Below, in pieces: positions 14,965-17,259 of a DNA stretch of 17,259 nt. The position numbers were made by a program, and so were the translations under genes. Location of the stretch: positions 1-17,259 of the forward strand of contig JAGXHP010000034.1 in NCBI GenBank assembly GCA_024636135.1. Reading direction: 5' to 3'. The number at the start of each line of letters is the position of its first letter. The first letter of the stretch is position 1. The notes under the pieces are model-generated. The model made no database searches. It was not told the origin of the DNA and saw only the letters and a program-made list of their open reading frames with translations. The DNA comes from Chloroflexota bacterium. Its GTDB lineage: Bacteria; Chloroflexota; Limnocylindria; QHBO01.

Positions 14965-15057
14965 CTAGGGACTCCCTCGGCCACCGAGGGTCATGGGCAT
15001 GCGCGTCGCGTTCACCGTTCCGTAGACGATCCAGAGCCGCCGGCGGACGGCGCCCAT
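14965..15057 (-). CDS. Possible 30-residue protein downstream of the decarboxylase gene
   Basis: An ATG at 15057 opens a 30-codon frame ending TAG at 14965. AGGCGG lies 4 nt before it and directly follows the decarboxylase stop, so the frame could be the last cistron of the SDR-decarboxylase operon. The peptide is basic at the N-terminus (Met-Gly-Ala-Val-Arg-Arg-Arg-Leu-Trp) and matches no family I recognise. A 7-bp hairpin overlaps its 3' end. It may be chance or the remnant of a lost gene. Confidence 0.25.
   Translation of the reverse strand: MGAVRRRLWIVYGTVNATRMPMTLGGRGSP
14974..14990 (-). terminator. Possible weak terminator hairpin of the decarboxylase operon
   Basis: CCCTCGG at 14974-14980 and CCGAGGG at 14984-14990 form a perfect 7-bp stem with a 3-nt loop, 78 bp after the decarboxylase stop. 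There is no T-run after it on the minus strand, so termination may be weak or need a factor. Confidence 0.35.
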
Positions 15058-15067
15058 CAGTCCGCCT

Positions 15068-16465
15068 TCAGCCGCGAGCGCACCGCAGGATCGCCTCGAC
15101 GGACGCGTCGGCATCGGCCTCGGTGGTCGACCAATTGCTGACGCTGATCCGCATCGCCGCCATGCCATGCCAGCTCGTACCGGACAGCCAGAGGGTTCCG
15201 TCCTCCTGGACCCGGCGGATCACCTCGCGAGTGAACGCATCGGCGTCGCCGCCGTCCGCCGGGGTGAAGCGGACGAGGACCTGGTTCAGGACCACCTCAT
15301 TGAGGATCTCGACGCCGTCCGCCTCGGCGAGGCCGGCGGCCATGCGCCGGGCGATCGCACAGGTGCCTTCGATCATGTCCCGCACGCCCCGACGGCCGAG
15401 CGTGCGGAGCGCCGCGTACATCGTGAAGCCGCGGGCGCGGCGCGAGAACTCGGGCACCCACGACACCTCGTCGCGCTCCTGCTCGGGCCCGTACTCGAGG
15501 TAGGCAGCGTGCGGCGGCGCCATGGCACGCGCGTGGACCGCGGCATCGGCGACGAAGGCGAGTCCGGAGTCGTAGGGCACGTTCAGCCACTTGTGGGCGT
15601 CGGTTGCCCAGGAGTCCGCCTCGCCGATGCCGTCCACCAGCCCCACCAGCTCGGGTGACGCGGCCGCCCACAGCCCGAAGGCCCCGTCGACGTGCACCCA
15701 GGCGCCTTCGCGCCTGCGCACGATCTCGATGGCACCGCGGATCGGATCGAACGAGCCGGTATTCACGTTGCCTGCCTGGAGGCACACGATGAGCGGTGCG
15801 TCAGCCGGGATGGCGTCGAGGGTCTCGGCCAGTCCGGAGAGCTCGATCCGGCCCTCGCCGTCGGTCGGCACGACGTGGACCCGGTCGCGGCCCAGGCCGA
15901 GGTACTGCAGGGCGGTGTGGAGCGTGCTGTGCGCCTCGGCCCCGACAACGACCTGGATCTCGGGCGCGCCGAACAGACCCTGGGTCGTCGGGTCCCACCC
16001 CACGCGCTCGAGGACCGACTGGCGCGCGGCCGCGAGGCAGGTGAAGTGCGCCATCTGGCAGCCCGTGACGAGCCCGAAGCCGCTCGTGGGCGGGAGGCCG
16101 AACAGATCGATGAGCCATGCCCCCACTGCCTCCTCGACCACGGAGGCCGCCGGCCCGGCAACGTACAGTCCGGCGTTCTGGTCCCACGTCGAGGTCAGCC
16201 AGTCCGCGGCCACCGCCGCCGGTAGGGAGCCGCCGATGACGAAGCCGAAGTAGCGCGGGCCCGCCATCGCGACCGCCGCCCTCCCGCCGACATCGGCGAG
16301 GTGCTCGATCACGGCTGACGGATCTTCTCCCGTCTCCGGAAGCTCGACGACGAGCTGCTCGCGCAGCTCGGCCACGTGCTGGCGTGGCATGACCGGTCGG
16401 TCGGGAAGCGAGTCGAGGAAGTCGACCGCGAGTTCGGCGGTCCGCCGAAGCAGCTCTGCACTCAT
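15068..16465 (-). CDS. Group-II PLP-dependent amino-acid decarboxylase
   Basis: The protein has 465 residues, typical of the glutamate/aromatic amino acid/tyrosine decarboxylase family. Pyridoxal-phosphate contacts are visible: the stacking His179 in Ala-Glu-Ala-His-Ser, Asp260 in Val-His-Val-Asp-Gly-Ala-Phe-Gly, and the Schiff-base Lys292 in Thr-Asp-Ala-His-Lys-Trp-Leu-Asn. The substrate cannot be told from these residues. Start ATG 16465 lies 9 bp after the SDR stop, with AGGA about 7 nt before it; the SDR stop overlaps this ribosome-binding site, so the two genes are co-transcribed. It probably makes an amine in the cytoplasm, or belongs to a non-decarboxylating branch of the same fold. 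Confidence 0.92.
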   Translation of the reverse strand: MSAELLRRTAELAVDFLDSLPDRPVMPRQHVAELREQLVVELPETGEDPSAVIEHLADVGGRAAVAMAGPRYFGFVIGGSLPAAVAADWLTSTWDQNAGLYVAGPAASVVEEAVGAWLIDLFGLPPTSGFGLVTGCQMAHFTCLAAARQSVLERVGWDPTTQGLFGAPEIQVVVGAEAHSTLHTALQYLGLGRDRVHVVPTDGEGRIELSGLAETLDAIPADAPLIVCLQAGNVNTGSFDPIRGAIEIVRRREGAWVHVDGAFGLWAAASPELVGLVDGIGEADSWATDAHKWLNVPYDSGLAFVADAAVHARAMAPPHAAYLEYGPEQERDEVSWVPEFSRRARGFTMYAALRTLGRRGVRDMIEGTCAIARRMAAGLAEADGVEILNEVVLNQVLVRFTPADGGDADAFTREVIRRVQEDGTLWLSGTSWHGMAAMRISVSNWSTTEADADASVEAILRCARG

Positions 16466-16474
16466 GCACGGATC

Positions 16475-17259
16475 CTACAGCCCCGCGATCAGCCCCCCGT
16501 CGACGGCCACGAACTGCCCGGTGATGTACGACCCGCGGTCCGAGGCGAGGAAGGCGACCAGAGCGCCGAGCTCGCCCGGCTCGCCGTAGCGCCGCGATGG
16601 AATGGTCTCGATGTGGGCGGCTCGCACCGCCTCCTCCGTCGTTCCCTCCCGTTCCGCCCGGCCCGCGTCGAGCTCGTGGACGCGGGGCGTGGCGATCCGG
16701 CCCGGCATCACGCCGTTGATCGTCACCGACTCCGCGGCCACGGCGCGGGACGTGGTCTTGAGCCACGCCGCGAGGGCGGATCGGCCCGCGTTCGAGTACA
16801 CGAGCTCGGGGATGGGCTGCCGGATGCCGCTCGACAGGATGGCCACGATCCGTCCCCACCCGCGCGCCCGCATGCCGGGCAGGAGCCGGGTGGCGAGGTC
16901 GATCGGCGTTCCGGCCAGGAGCTGGAACGCACGCTGCCAGCCCTCGGCATCGGTCGCCGTCGGGTCGACGGTCGGCGGGCCACCGGCATTCGAGATCAGG
17001 ATGTCGATCGGGCGGAACGCAGCAGCTGCCTCGGCGATCAGGCGAGCCGCTGCGGGATCGGTTGCATCGGCGGCAGCGGTGACGACCTGGACGCCGTGAC
17101 GTGATCGAAGCTCGTCGGCGGTCTCGGCGAGCGCATCGGCGTCGCGCGACCAGAGCAGGAGGTCGCAGCCTTCGGCCGCCAGGGCCTCGGCGGACGCGCG
17201 CCCCAGCCCGGACGTTGCCCCACCCACCACGGCCGCGCGTCCCGCAATTCCGAGATCCA
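16475..17259 (-). CDS. SDR-family oxidoreductase (start at or just beyond the window end)
   Basis: About 260 codons are visible. The frame runs off the right edge; the edge codon reads NTG followed by Asp-Leu-Gly-Ile-Ala-Gly-Arg-Ala-Ala-Val-Val, so the true start is probably the codon cut by the edge. Numbering that codon as 1, the nucleotide-binding motif is Gly-Gly-Ala-Thr-Ser-Gly-Leu-Gly at 13-20 and Asn-Ala-Gly-Gly is near 91-94. Ser-Ser is at 143-144 and the catalytic Tyr at 155. The usual YxxxK is altered: the sequence is Tyr-Ser-Asn-Ala-Gly-Arg, placing Arg at 160. A C-terminal Val-Asp-Gly-Gly-Leu is typical. It likely uses NAD(P)H, but the substrate is unknown. It heads the pair with the decarboxylase. 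Confidence 0.88.
   Translation of the reverse strand, partial: DLGIAGRAAVVGGATSGLGRASAEALAAEGCDLLLWSRDADALAETADELRSRHGVQVVTAAADATDPAAARLIAEAAAAFRPIDILISNAGGPPTVDPTATDAEGWQRAFQLLAGTPIDLATRLLPGMRARGWGRIVAILSSGIRQPIPELVYSNAGRSALAAWLKTTSRAVAAESVTINGVMPGRIATPRVHELDAGRAEREGTTEEAVRAAHIETIPSRRYGEPGELGALVAFLASDRGSYITGQFVAVDGGLIAGL

Noticed and set aside
14852..15067. A TPP or FMN riboswitch upstream of the aminotransferase-ABC operon
   Set aside because: I looked because the binding protein is ThiY-like, but none of the conserved core segments of either class was recognised here or before the binding-protein gene.

Overview
This is a GC-rich bacterial chromosomal segment made almost entirely of ordinary housekeeping and transport genes. 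No rRNA, tRNA, CRISPR array, insertion sequence or phage gene was seen. High GC, lipoprotein-type secreted proteins and several apparently leaderless genes (a TANNNT -10 box about 7 nt before the start codon) fit a high-GC lineage such as Actinomycetota or Chloroflexota. The phylum cannot be fixed from this sequence alone.

Layout. (1) 1-1829, plus strand: the tail of pntAA, then pntAB and pntB, a three-gene proton-translocating NAD(P) transhydrogenase. (2) 1830-2040: an intergenic repeat element (copy R1). (3) 2041-3123: divergent doxX-like (minus) and HAD-hydrolase (plus) genes, both apparently leaderless. (4) 3120-6186: two divergent CPA2 cation/proton antiporters, one KefB-like with a C-terminal TrkA-N domain (minus) and one NapA-like (plus). 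Each is preceded by a very short candidate leader ORF. (5) 6187-6459: a second copy of the intergenic repeat (R2), then a rho-independent terminator. (6) 6460-14851, minus strand, in transcription order: class-III aminotransferase, ABC permease, ABC ATPase, second ABC permease; then redoxin lipoprotein, CcdA-like thiol-disulfide transporter, OmpR-type response regulator, histidine kinase; then an NMT1/ThiY-like lipoprotein. (7) 14852-17259, minus strand: an SDR oxidoreductase (cut by the window end) followed by a group-II PLP decarboxylase, then a 216-bp gap with a possible 30-codon ORF and two dyads.

How the genes fit together. The aminotransferase, two permeases, ATPase and distant binding protein look like one uptake-and-use system for a small nitrogenous compound, possibly a pyrimidine, vitamin precursor or omega-amino acid. 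A translationally coupled redox-sensing cassette sits between the membrane part and the binding protein. The binding protein has a single pair of mature-domain cysteines, a possible client for that redox cassette.

The most unusual signal is non-coding. Two intergenic regions, each between converging genes, carry four copies of a near-palindromic 10-mer CGATNNNTCG. The start-to-start spacing is almost identical: 50, 64, 50 bp in R1 and 50, 63, 50 bp in R2. Hairpins that differ in sequence occupy the gaps. It is not a feature I recognise. A second notable signal is a direct repeat with 11-bp periodicity over the -35 region of the redox/two-component operon, the geometry expected for its own OmpR-type regulator.
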